Below, one piece after another: positions 1 through 5,125 of a stretch of 6,739 nt of DNA; position 1 is the first letter of the stretch, and each line of letters opens with the position of its first letter. Below the pieces are notes generated by a model. That model was not told the DNA's origin and searched no databases. It saw only the letters and a list, made by a program, of their open reading frames with translations. This stretch comes from Nanobdellota archaeon. Its GTDB lineage: Archaea > Nanobdellota > Nanobdellia > SCGC-AAA011-G17 > GW2011-AR20. A program made the position numbers and the translations under genes. The stretch spans positions 1 through 6,739 of the forward strand of contig JAHJQH010000032.1 of assembly GCA_018819375.1 (NCBI GenBank), written 5' to 3'.

Positions 1-53
1 AAAATACAAAAAAAACCAAAAAGCAAATTCTGCACTACCCGCAACTGAATACT

Positions 54-368
54 ATGCTTATGGTAGAAAATTTCATAAAAAAATATCCAGCAGAATTCAA
101 GAAAAGAAATTTGTGGGAGCACCTGCCAAAAAAGATGATGTACCAGACTTTCTGTGTTGTTTTTGATTATCTCCTGGAATCAAACAAGATAACAGTGGAT
201 GAGCAAGGGAAGATATGCTGGGGTCAAAGTCCTGAACAACAAACTCCGACTTCAGCAACAGAGCAAACAGAAACAATCCCCCCCCTAACAACACTTCCAC
301 CATCTGCTCAAGACAATTCACCAACAACATCTCCACCACCTGCTCAATACTCCTCATCCAAAAAACCA
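54..368 (+). other. Extra PheS N-terminal domain and low-complexity linker
   Basis: Codons 1-57 encode a compact, mostly helical domain with the pattern KYPAEFKKRNLWEHLPKKMM, then YQTFCVVFDYLLESNKI and a short VDEQGKICW wing. From memory this resembles small stand-alone archaeal winged-helix proteins of unknown function, with a pattern like LWxxLPKKxMYQTFxxxxDYLxESxKI; I cannot name the family. Codons 58-105 are a linker rich in Pro, Thr, Ser and Gln, with almost no hydrophobic runs, which points to a disordered tether. The usual PheS sequence begins after it (SPEIQSLLNKF). Since PheS already has winged helices at its N-terminus that contact tRNA, the extra domain could add nucleic-acid contacts; that is inference. 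Confidence 0.7.
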
Positions 369-1874
369 CTCCAACTTTCTCCAGAAATACAAAGTTTGCT
401 CAACAAGTTCCACCCATTAGAAAAAAAAGTAATATCAGTTCTTTTTGACGGAATCTCCCTAAAAGGAATAACAAGCCAAACCAACCTAAAAGAAGTAGAA
501 GCAATGAGGGCTGTGCAATGGCTGGAGAACAAGAAATTAGTGACAATCATAACAGAAGCCAAGGAAACAATAACTCCTGACATAAATGGTTTAAAATACC
601 TTCAACAAGGATTGCCAGAAAAAAGATTCCTCCTGGAACTTCCAATCCCAAAAACACTAAAGGAAATAGAAAACCAGGCAGGCCTGACAAGAGAAGAAAT
701 AAATGTGTCAATGGGCATATTAAAACAATTTGGAGCAATAACAATCAACAAGAAAGTTTCAATCACTCCACAGGGAAAAAATCTTCTTAACACAGAACTT
801 CCACAAGAGACCTTCCTGAAACACTTGCCCCTCAATCCTTCAAAACTGACAAAAGAACAACAAGAAGTTTACGATAAGCTAAAACAAAGAAAAAACATAA
901 TAAAAACAGAAATAACAAAAGAAAAAATAATTCATATGACCCAGAGAGGGAAACAACTCAAGACCAGCATAAAATCAGGTTTGCTTCCAGACACCATAGG
1001 CACACTCACTCCAGAAATAATAATATCAGGTCAATGGAAAAAACAAAAATTCAGGGAATATGACATAAAGATTAATGTCCCAAAAATCAATGCAGGAAAA
1101 TTCCACCCTTACACTCAGTTCTTGTGGCAGGTAAGAAAAAAACTTTTGGCAATGGGGTTTGAAGAAATGGAAGGTCCAGTCATAGAAACAGAATTTTTTA
1201 ATTTTGATGCACTATATCAACCGCAAAATCATCCTGCAAGAGATTGGAGTGATACATATAAAATAAAATCTCCAAGATCCGGTTCACTGCCAGATGAAAA
1301 AGTAGTCAATGCAGTAAAACAAGCACATGAAAAAGGCTGGAAATATAAGTGGTCAGAAGTAATAGCAAAACAGCTTATGCCAAGGTCGCAGGATACTGCA
1401 ATTTCACCAAGGCATCTTGCAGAAGGAGTAAAAATACCAGGAAAATACTTCAGCATAGTCAGGTGCTACAGGCCAGATGTCATTGATGCCACGCACGGGG
1501 TTGAGTTCAGTCAGATGGGCGGGTTTGTGATAGCAGAAGACCTCAATTTCAGGCACCTTCTCGGATTGCTAATCCAATTCGCAAGTCAGATAACAGGAGC
1601 AAGGGAATTCAGGTTTAAGCCAGCTTATTTTCCATTCACAGAACCAAGTGTTGAAATCTCTGCAAAACATCCAAAATTCGGCTGGCTTGAATTAGCAGGA
1701 GCAGGAATATTCAGGCCAGAGATGACAGAGCCATTGGGATACAAACAGCAGATTCTTGCATGGGGTTTTGGAATAGATCGTCTGGCAATGCTTAAACTCG
1801 GAATAAAAGACATAAGAGACATTTTCACGCAGGACATAAACAAATTAAGAAGAACAGGAATAGGAGAACACTAA
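54..1874 (+). CDS. pheS: Phenylalanyl-tRNA synthetase alpha subunit with an N-terminal winged-helix fusion
   Basis: This is the catalytic subunit of the (alpha-beta)2 enzyme that charges tRNA-Phe with phenylalanine using ATP in the cytoplasm. Visible parts: residues 1-57, an extra winged-helix-like domain; 58-105, a Pro/Thr/Ser/Gln-rich linker; about 108-320, the usual archaeal N-terminal winged-helix repeats (including AMRAVQWLENKKLV and GLPEKRFLLELP); about 350-600, the class II catalytic core with EGPVIETEFFNFDAL, HPARDWSDT, the motif 2 region CYRPDVIDATH, YFPFTEPS, WLELAGAG and motif 3 AWGFGIDRLAML. At 606 aa it is about 100 aa longer than typical archaeal PheS (about 500 aa). Substrate-pocket positions are unusual: RSQDTA where RTHTTA is usual, and EFSQMGG where EFHQxEG is usual. 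No ATG lies between codons 29 and 151, so a shorter conventional start is unlikely. The start is uncertain: ATG 54 or ATG 60 fit the extra domain, no Shine-Dalgarno site is visible, and the frame is open to the left edge of the window. pheT follows after 2 nt. Confidence 0.96.
   Translation: MLMVENFIKKYPAEFKKRNLWEHLPKKMMYQTFCVVFDYLLESNKITVDEQGKICWGQSPEQQTPTSATEQTETIPPLTTLPPSAQDNSPTTSPPPAQYSSSKKPLQLSPEIQSLLNKFHPLEKKVISVLFDGISLKGITSQTNLKEVEAMRAVQWLENKKLVTIITEAKETITPDINGLKYLQQGLPEKRFLLELPIPKTLKEIENQAGLTREEINVSMGILKQFGAITINKKVSITPQGKNLLNTELPQETFLKHLPLNPSKLTKEQQEVYDKLKQRKNIIKTEITKEKIIHMTQRGKQLKTSIKSGLLPDTIGTLTPEIIISGQWKKQKFREYDIKINVPKINAGKFHPYTQFLWQVRKKLLAMGFEEMEGPVIETEFFNFDALYQPQNHPARDWSDTYKIKSPRSGSLPDEKVVNAVKQAHEKGWKYKWSEVIAKQLMPRSQDTAISPRHLAEGVKIPGKYFSIVRCYRPDVIDATHGVEFSQMGGFVIAEDLNFRHLLGLLIQFASQITGAREFRFKPAYFPFTEPSVEISAKHPKFGWLELAGAGIFRPEMTEPLGYKQQILAWGFGIDRLAMLKLGIKDIRDIFTQDINKLRRTGIGEH
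1862..1866 (+). promoter_or_regulatory. Ribosome binding site of pheT
   Basis: AGGAG sits inside the last codons of pheS, 10 nt before the pheT ATG at 1877. It supports that start and coupled translation of the two synthetase subunits. Confidence 0.5.
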
Positions 1875-1876
1875 AG

Positions 1877-3568
1877 ATGCCGACTCTTGAAATTTCAAAA
1901 AAAGATTTGGAAAAACTCGCAGGAGTTAAAATAACAGATGAAACTCTTATGCTTGCAAAAGCAGAAATAGAATCGAAACAAGCAGACACCCTTAAATTAG
2001 AAATAGCAGACACAAACAGGCCAGACCTTTGGTCAACAGAAGGCATAGCAAGAGAAATAAAAGGAAAGTTCACTGAAATAAAAACCTCTAAATCAGGGCT
2101 AAAAGTCATTGTTGACAAAAACCTGAAGGACATAAGGCCAAAAACTGTATGCGCAGTTATAAAAAACATAAAACTCAATCAACAATCACTAAATCAACTC
2201 ATACAACTACAGGAAAAAATCTGTGAAACCTTCGGAAGAAAAAGAAAGGAAGTTGCAATAGGCGTCTATGATTATGACAAGATAAAATCTCCCATCAGGT
2301 ACAAGGCATTTGCTCCGGAAGAAATAGAATTTATGCCTTTGAGAACTGAAAGCGATCAAAGGCCTGTTGCTGGCTCACCAGCAACTATGCCATTAGAAAC
2401 AAAAAATCTCCTCACCCTTAGTCAGATTTTAAAACAACATCCAAAGGGAAAAGAGTATGCACACCTCTTGCAGGGAAAATCAAGATACCCTATTTTTATG
2501 GATGAAAACCAGGAAATCCTCTCAATGCCGCCAATCATAAACTCAGATTACACAGGGAAAGTTACAACAAAAACAAAAAACCTGTTCATAGAATGCTCTG
2601 GTTTTGATTTCAGATTTCTGGAACCAGCACTAAATACATTGGTTTACGCATTAGCACAAAGAGGGGGGAAGATACAAACCGTGGAAATAATATATCAGGA
2701 AAAAACAATCATCACACCAAACCTAAAACCAAAAACAACAACCTTGAACGTGACTTACTTCAACAAGAGATCCGGACTTGGCCTGACAAGGACACAGATA
2801 GTTTCTTTATTAAACAAGAGCAGTTACAAGCTTAAATCATCTTTAAAAAACAATCTTATTCTTCACTATCCGGCATACAGGCAGGACATAATGCATCAAG
2901 CAGACGTAGTAGAAGATCTTATCATAAGATGTGGATACAACAAGATAAAACCAGTCACGCCAGAGTTGGCAACAACAGGAAAACTCTTGCCAATTCAGGA
3001 GTTTCAGCACAAAACAGCAGAGTTCCTTATTGGTCTTGGAGTACAGGAAGTTATAAACTATACATTAACGAATAAAGAGAATCTCTTCAAAAAAATGAAC
3101 ATAACCCCGCAGGAGACAATAGAAATAGAAAATCCAGTGTCAAAAAACTGGAGTGTTTTCAGGAATTGGATAACTCCCTGCCTTATGGAATTCCTAAGCA
3201 AGAACATAAAGAAGGAATATCCACAAAAAATATTTGAGGTAGGACAAGTCATTATTCCAGACAAAAAAGCAGAAACAAGAAGCAAGAACCCAACCCATCT
3301 GGCATATGCTCACACAAGCAAAACAACTGATTTCACAAAAGTCAAGCAGGCTTTTGATTTCTTGATGGATAATTTGGGCCTAACCTACAAGATAGAAGAA
3401 ACAACCCACGATTCATTCATCTCAGGCCGTGTGGGAAGAGTCATAATAAACAACAAGCCAGTCGCATACATAGGAGAAATTCATCCCAAGGTCCTTCAAA
3501 ACTGGGGCATCAGGATGCCAGTTACAATCTTCGAGCTCAATCTTAGTGATTTGCTTGGGTTAATGTGA
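1877..3568 (+). CDS. pheT: Phenylalanyl-tRNA synthetase beta subunit
   Basis: This is the beta subunit of phenylalanyl-tRNA synthetase, which holds the editing domain that hydrolyses mischarged Tyr-tRNA-Phe and helps bind tRNA. It is of the archaeal/eukaryal type: 563 aa, without the bacterial C-terminal anticodon-binding domain. Landmarks: N-terminal DTNRPDLWSTEGIARE (45-60); the B3/B4 editing region around 85-270 with HPKGKEYAHLL and SMPPIINSDYTG (216-227); the B5 domain around 285-360 with YPAYRQDIMHQADVVEDLI; then a non-catalytic synthetase-like domain from about 370 to the end, including FEVGQVI and GRVGRVIINNKPVAYIGEIH. Between FMPL (152-155) and TLSQIL there are about 24 residues where roughly six are usual. 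This 18-residue excess is described as its own feature. The start is set by the AGGAG site and by the short gap after pheS. The stop is 1 nt from the stop of an opposing small gene. Confidence 0.97.
   Translation: MPTLEISKKDLEKLAGVKITDETLMLAKAEIESKQADTLKLEIADTNRPDLWSTEGIAREIKGKFTEIKTSKSGLKVIVDKNLKDIRPKTVCAVIKNIKLNQQSLNQLIQLQEKICETFGRKRKEVAIGVYDYDKIKSPIRYKAFAPEEIEFMPLRTESDQRPVAGSPATMPLETKNLLTLSQILKQHPKGKEYAHLLQGKSRYPIFMDENQEILSMPPIINSDYTGKVTTKTKNLFIECSGFDFRFLEPALNTLVYALAQRGGKIQTVEIIYQEKTIITPNLKPKTTTLNVTYFNKRSGLGLTRTQIVSLLNKSSYKLKSSLKNNLILHYPAYRQDIMHQADVVEDLIIRCGYNKIKPVTPELATTGKLLPIQEFQHKTAEFLIGLGVQEVINYTLTNKENLFKKMNITPQETIEIENPVSKNWSVFRNWITPCLMEFLSKNIKKEYPQKIFEVGQVIIPDKKAETRSKNPTHLAYAHTSKTTDFTKVKQAFDFLMDNLGLTYKIEETTHDSFISGRVGRVIINNKPVAYIGEIHPKVLQNWGIRMPVTIFELNLSDLLGLM
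2333..2386 (+). repeat. 54-nt in-frame insertion with hairpin inside pheT
   Basis: The DNA coding for PheT residues 153-170 looks inserted relative to the usual family sequence. It contains a perfect inverted repeat: GTTGCTGG at 2366-2373, a CTCA loop, and CCAGCAAC at 2378-2385. After a small internal bulge, GGC (2361-2363) can also pair with GCC (2389-2391). The segment is bounded by a direct repeat, TATGCC at 2332-2337 and again at 2386-2391, exactly 54 nt apart, so the protein reads MPLRTE and then MPLETK. Its local GC content is higher than its surroundings. A small palindromic element inserted in frame, or a partial tandem duplication that later diverged, would both fit. Confidence 0.55.
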
Positions 3569-3569
3569 T

Positions 3570-3701
3570 TTATCCCGTGGATTTTTTAATTTTGCCGCAT
3601 TGATTACAAATGTATTTCTGCATAAACCTGCCACCCCCGCAATTAACAGGGCCCATATATTTTTCCCACTTGTGAAACCCAAAAAAACATTTCCATTTCA
3701 T
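3570..3701 (-). CDS. 43-aa zinc-ribbon-like small protein
   Basis: A short reading frame of 43 codons starting MKWKCFFGFHKW and ending ICNQCGKIKKSTG. Candidate metal ligands are C5, H10, C32 and C35. A Cys-x4-His pair near the start and a CxxC knuckle (CNQCGK) near the end is the pattern of very small zinc-binding proteins such as the DUF1660-like group (pattern recalled, not searched); C21 is an extra cysteine. Expression is supported by GGGGTGA 9 nt before the ATG, which overlaps the stop of the gene upstream. It is the last gene of a three-gene minus-strand cassette and ends 1 nt from the pheT stop. Its role is unknown; binding nucleic acid or protein through a zinc site is the usual use of such folds. 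Confidence 0.72.
   Translation of the reverse strand: MKWKCFFGFHKWEKYMGPVNCGGGRFMQKYICNQCGKIKKSTG
3581..3593 (+). terminator. Possible T-rich terminator after pheS-pheT
   Basis: The run ATTTTTTAATTTT begins 12 nt after the pheT stop codon. Archaeal transcription commonly ends at T-rich stretches without a hairpin. The run lies inside the opposing 43-aa gene, so it would serve the + strand only. Confidence 0.35.
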
Positions 3702-3710
3702 CTTGTGTTC

Positions 3711-3717
3711 TCACCCC
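3711..3717 (-). promoter_or_regulatory. Ribosome binding site of the zinc-ribbon gene
   Basis: On the minus strand GGGGTGA lies 9 nt before the ATG at 3701 and ends in the TGA stop of the preceding gene. It partly matches the archaeal consensus GGAGGTGA and decides the start of the 43-aa gene. The preceding protein's Gly-Gly-Gly C-terminus is encoded by the bases leading into this site. Confidence 0.6.
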
Positions 3718-4103
3718 CCACCACTAATTTTTTCAAGATTATTTTTCTTTTCAGCCCTAACAATCTTTTTTAGGTTTCTGTTTAATTCCTCAACCTCTTC
3801 TTTTATGTCTTTTGCATGCTCGGTAGTCTCTTTAAGATAACTCAAAAAAACAAGACCAGTTCCAGTTATAGATCCACCAATAAGTAGCTCAGAAGACCGT
3901 AGTAAAGTACCTAACCATAAATGAAGAACTATCGTCCCAAACCCACCATACCTCATCACCTGATATCCTTTCAATCCACTATACCACTCATCAAATTCAT
4001 TATACCATTCCCCCGTTTTCTCAGAAAAGGAGCTCATCTTTTGAGATATGTAATTAAATCTCTTTCCAAAAGGTGACCTCTCATCAATTTTCTCATTAAC
4101 CAT
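3711..4103 (-). CDS. Two-TM membrane protein with coiled-coil tail, function unknown
   Basis: I do not recognise this 130-aa protein. The start at 4103 is chosen because an exact GGAGGTGAT precedes it; the frame stays open for 20 further codons upstream, but those overlap the preceding gene. The order along the chain is: a polar N-terminal part with a heptad-spaced aromatic pair (EWYNEF and EWYSGL, W33 and W40); a hydrophobic stretch about 52-68 (GGFGTIVLHLWLGTLL); a short RSSE turn; a second hydrophobic stretch about 73-90 (LLIGGSITGTGLVFLSYL); and a charged helix about 91-120 (KDIKEEVEELNRNLKKIV) that looks like a coiled coil. Both ends would face the same side as a hairpin membrane protein, and the coiled coil suggests oligomerisation or a partner. 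It overlaps the upstream membrane gene by 8 nt and is followed 9 nt later by the zinc-ribbon gene, so the three probably act together. Confidence 0.85.
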   Translation of the reverse strand: MVNEKIDERSPFGKRFNYISQKMSSFSEKTGEWYNEFDEWYSGLKGYQVMRYGGFGTIVLHLWLGTLLRSSELLIGGSITGTGLVFLSYLKETTEHAKDIKEEVEELNRNLKKIVRAEKKNNLEKISGGG

Positions 4104-4353
4104 TTTTATCACCTCCTTCCATTTCATCAGGAATAAATTCAACATTTTTATCATCAACAACAAATTTCCCAGTTACTTCAATAATACTCTCATTAACAGT
4201 TTCATTTTCCTCTTCCTCAAAAACAGTAGCACCAGTAATCATCTGCTCACCACCAAATCCAACTTTCACAATCCCAACTATCAATACAACATTAACTAAA
4301 ACCAGAATACCTAAACTCACAGCAAGTTCTTTTTTCATAATCTTCATTTTCAT
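4096..4353 (-). CDS. Small single-pass membrane protein with acidic outer domain
   Basis: I do not recognise this 85-aa protein. It has a Lys-rich N-terminus (MKMKIMKKE), one hydrophobic segment at about 10-33 (AVSLGILVLVNVVLIVGIV), and a strongly acidic tail of about 50 residues (FEEEENETVNES, PDEMEGGD). The positive-inside rule puts the N-terminus in the cytoplasm and the acidic part outside, either as a membrane anchor or, less likely, as a cleaved signal. Two adjacent N-glycosylation sequons, N50-E-T and N54-E-S, fit an outer location in an archaeon. ATG 4353 and ATG 4347 are both possible starts: GGAG lies 4 nt before the first and 10 nt before the second. A TATA box about 40 nt upstream makes this the first gene of the cassette. 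Its last codons (EGGD) contain the Shine-Dalgarno site of the next gene, which starts before this one stops. Confidence 0.8.
   Translation of the reverse strand: MKMKIMKKELAVSLGILVLVNVVLIVGIVKVGFGGEQMITGATVFEEEENETVNESIIEVTGKFVVDDKNVEFIPDEMEGGDKNG
4108..4116 (-). promoter_or_regulatory. Exact archaeal Shine-Dalgarno site
   Basis: Minus-strand GGAGGTGAT is a full match to the complement of the archaeal 16S rRNA 3' end. It lies 4 nt before the ATG at 4103 (8 nt when counted from GGAGG). It lies within the 3' coding end of the upstream gene, so translation of the two genes is probably coupled. Confidence 0.85.
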
Positions 4354-4390
4354 AATGCTCCAAACAGTAATTAGTTTAAAAATCAATTAA

Positions 4391-4402
4391 TCTATATAAA
4401 CC
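4391..4402 (-). promoter_or_regulatory. TATA-box promoter of the three-gene membrane cassette
   Basis: On the minus strand GGTTTATATAGA, preceded by purine-rich AAGAAGG (a plausible BRE), lies about 40 nt before the ATG at 4353. Transcription would start near 4371, giving a leader of roughly 18-25 nt. The core is nearly symmetrical and reads TATATAAA on the + strand, so it could also fire in the other direction. Confidence 0.6.
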
Positions 4403-4423
4403 TTCTTATCTTAAAAACAAACT

Positions 4424-4480
4424 ATGCCAAAAATAGGAATAAGAAGAAGTGGATTAGATGACCCGCAGATTCTAACATAA
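4424..4480 (+). other. Possible leaderless 18-codon micro-ORF
   Basis: ATG at 4424 opens an 18-residue frame (MPKIGIRRSGLDDPQILT) that stops at TAA 4478-4480. The + strand TATATAAA at 4393-4400 places an expected transcription start at about 4420-4424, so the ATG would be at or very near the 5' end. No Shine-Dalgarno site is present. It may be chance; nothing else in the 188-bp divergent region is coding. Confidence 0.2.
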
Positions 4481-4490
4481 AAACAAAAAC

Positions 4491-4498
4491 CTTATAAA
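4491..4498 (+). promoter_or_regulatory. TATA-box promoter of the secreted-protein gene
   Basis: CTTATAAA preceded by the A-rich element AAACAAAAAC (BRE-like) lies about 45 nt before the ATG at 4542. The expected start point near 4518-4522 leaves a leader of about 20 nt without a clear ribosome binding site. Confidence 0.6.
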
Positions 4499-4503
4499 CA
4501 CAA

Positions 4504-4523
4504 AATATACATTCTAATATACA
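4504..4523 (+). repeat. Short direct repeat between TATA box and start point
   Basis: AATATACA occurs at 4504-4511 and again at 4516-4523, 12 nt from start to start (about one helical turn). It covers roughly -17 to +2 of the predicted transcript, where a repressor would block initiation. In AT-rich DNA this can arise by chance. Confidence 0.3.
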
Positions 4524-4541
4524 CTTTAAAACACATACAAG

Positions 4542-5090
4542 ATGAAAGCATTAAAATCACTTTTGACCACAGCATTTTTAATCGGACTAATCAACGCTGC
4601 ACCTCTCTCAACAGGAAAAAGTCCGGAACAGCCAAGATTCAGGTCAAGCATAGAACTAAGATTAGAAAAAGCACAAGCAGACTTAATCAAGCTCCTTCCA
4701 AAAACAGAAAACCCAGACACTTCACTAAAAACAATGCTTCATCCTTGGTACATACCAAAAAAAGATAAAGCAATCAAGAGAGTCAGGGATTATTTCATAC
4801 TTCTGGAATATAATTCAATGCCAAATAACAAACCAGGCCAGAAAATTCAAGAAACAATCCCTTTAACCTCCATATACATAGATAAAGGATCAAACGGGAA
4901 AGTGGACTGGTTCATCTGCCTCAACAAGTGGGTTTCCCCATATGACATAAACCATATCCAAGACAAGATGATAAGAATAGGAAAAAATCAAACTCCTTAC
5001 ATTCTGGCCCCTCCAACAAACCCATTAGAAATCAACAAGAGCTACTGGAAAAGATTAGAAGAACTCACGAACATATACATTAAATCCTAG
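4542..5090 (+). CDS. Secreted protein of unknown function
   Basis: I do not recognise this 182-aa protein. The N-terminus (MKALKSLLTTAFLIGLINA) is a typical Sec signal peptide: two lysines, a hydrophobic core, and a likely cleavage after INA or INAA near residues 19-20. The mature part starts with a Pro/Ser-rich stretch, then a helix-like region (SSIELRLEKAQADLIKLLP, 35-53), a mixed middle region, and the segment IYIDKGSNGKVDWF at about 111-124. The D114-x-G-x-N-G-x-x-D122 spacing in that segment resembles a Ca-binding-like loop; metal binding is inference only. One potential sequon is N165-K-S. There is a single cysteine (C126), so no internal disulfide. No further transmembrane segment is seen, so release or surface association outside the cell is expected. 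It has its own TATA promoter and is followed closely by the PRPP synthetase gene, which also has its own promoter, so the two need not be co-regulated. Confidence 0.85.
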   Translation: MKALKSLLTTAFLIGLINAAPLSTGKSPEQPRFRSSIELRLEKAQADLIKLLPKTENPDTSLKTMLHPWYIPKKDKAIKRVRDYFILLEYNSMPNNKPGQKIQETIPLTSIYIDKGSNGKVDWFICLNKWVSPYDINHIQDKMIRIGKNQTPYILAPPTNPLEINKSYWKRLEELTNIYIKS

Positions 5091-5093
5091 AAA

Positions 5094-5103
5094 TTTATTT
5101 AAA
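5094..5103 (+). promoter_or_regulatory. TATA-box promoter of the PRPP synthetase gene
   Basis: TTTATTTAAA begins 3 nt after the stop of the secreted-protein gene and its first base is 32 nt before the ATG at 5126. This spacing places the transcription start at or within a few bases of the start codon. Together with the lack of a Shine-Dalgarno site it suggests a leaderless mRNA. Confidence 0.55.
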
Positions 5104-5125
5104 GCTGTTCTTGTAAATAACACTT

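Noticed and set aside
1..53. Possible C-terminus of an upstream gene (frame 1 ends at TGA 46-48; frame 2 stays open to TGA near 164) or an upstream extension of PheS.
   Set aside because: The pieces are too short, A-rich and unrecognisable. The PheS frame is open here but gives low-complexity residues before the domain's natural start. Only sequence left of the window can decide.
97..835. Several minus-strand frames of 65-90 codons opposite the pheS 5' half.
   Set aside because: They are antisense shadows of the conserved pheS frame, with no ribosome binding site and no family-like features.
1229..2178. Minus-strand frames opposite the pheS catalytic core and the pheS-pheT junction, the longest 117 codons.
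   Set aside because: They lie fully opposite well-conserved synthetase domains; their hydrophobic character comes from the complementary codon bias.
3058..3285. Minus-strand 75-codon frame opposite pheT.
   Set aside because: Antisense to the conserved C-terminal domain of PheT; no start signal.
4104..4163. 20-codon N-terminal extension of the two-TM protein to a start at 4163.
   Set aside because: It would overlap the upstream gene more deeply, while the exact GGAGGTGAT site points to the ATG at 4103.
4354..4386. Longer start (TTG at 4386) for the small single-pass membrane protein.
   Set aside because: It lies upstream of the predicted transcription start near 4371, and GGAG favours ATG 4353 or 4347.
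4424..4490. C/D-box RNA or tRNA-like element, because of a TAGATGA sequence in the divergent region.
   Set aside because: The C box is imperfect, no CTGA D box or terminal stem was found, and no cloverleaf can be drawn.
4526..4720. Minus-strand 64-codon frame opposite the signal-peptide region of the secreted protein.
   Set aside because: Shadow of a gene with a clear signal peptide and its own promoter.
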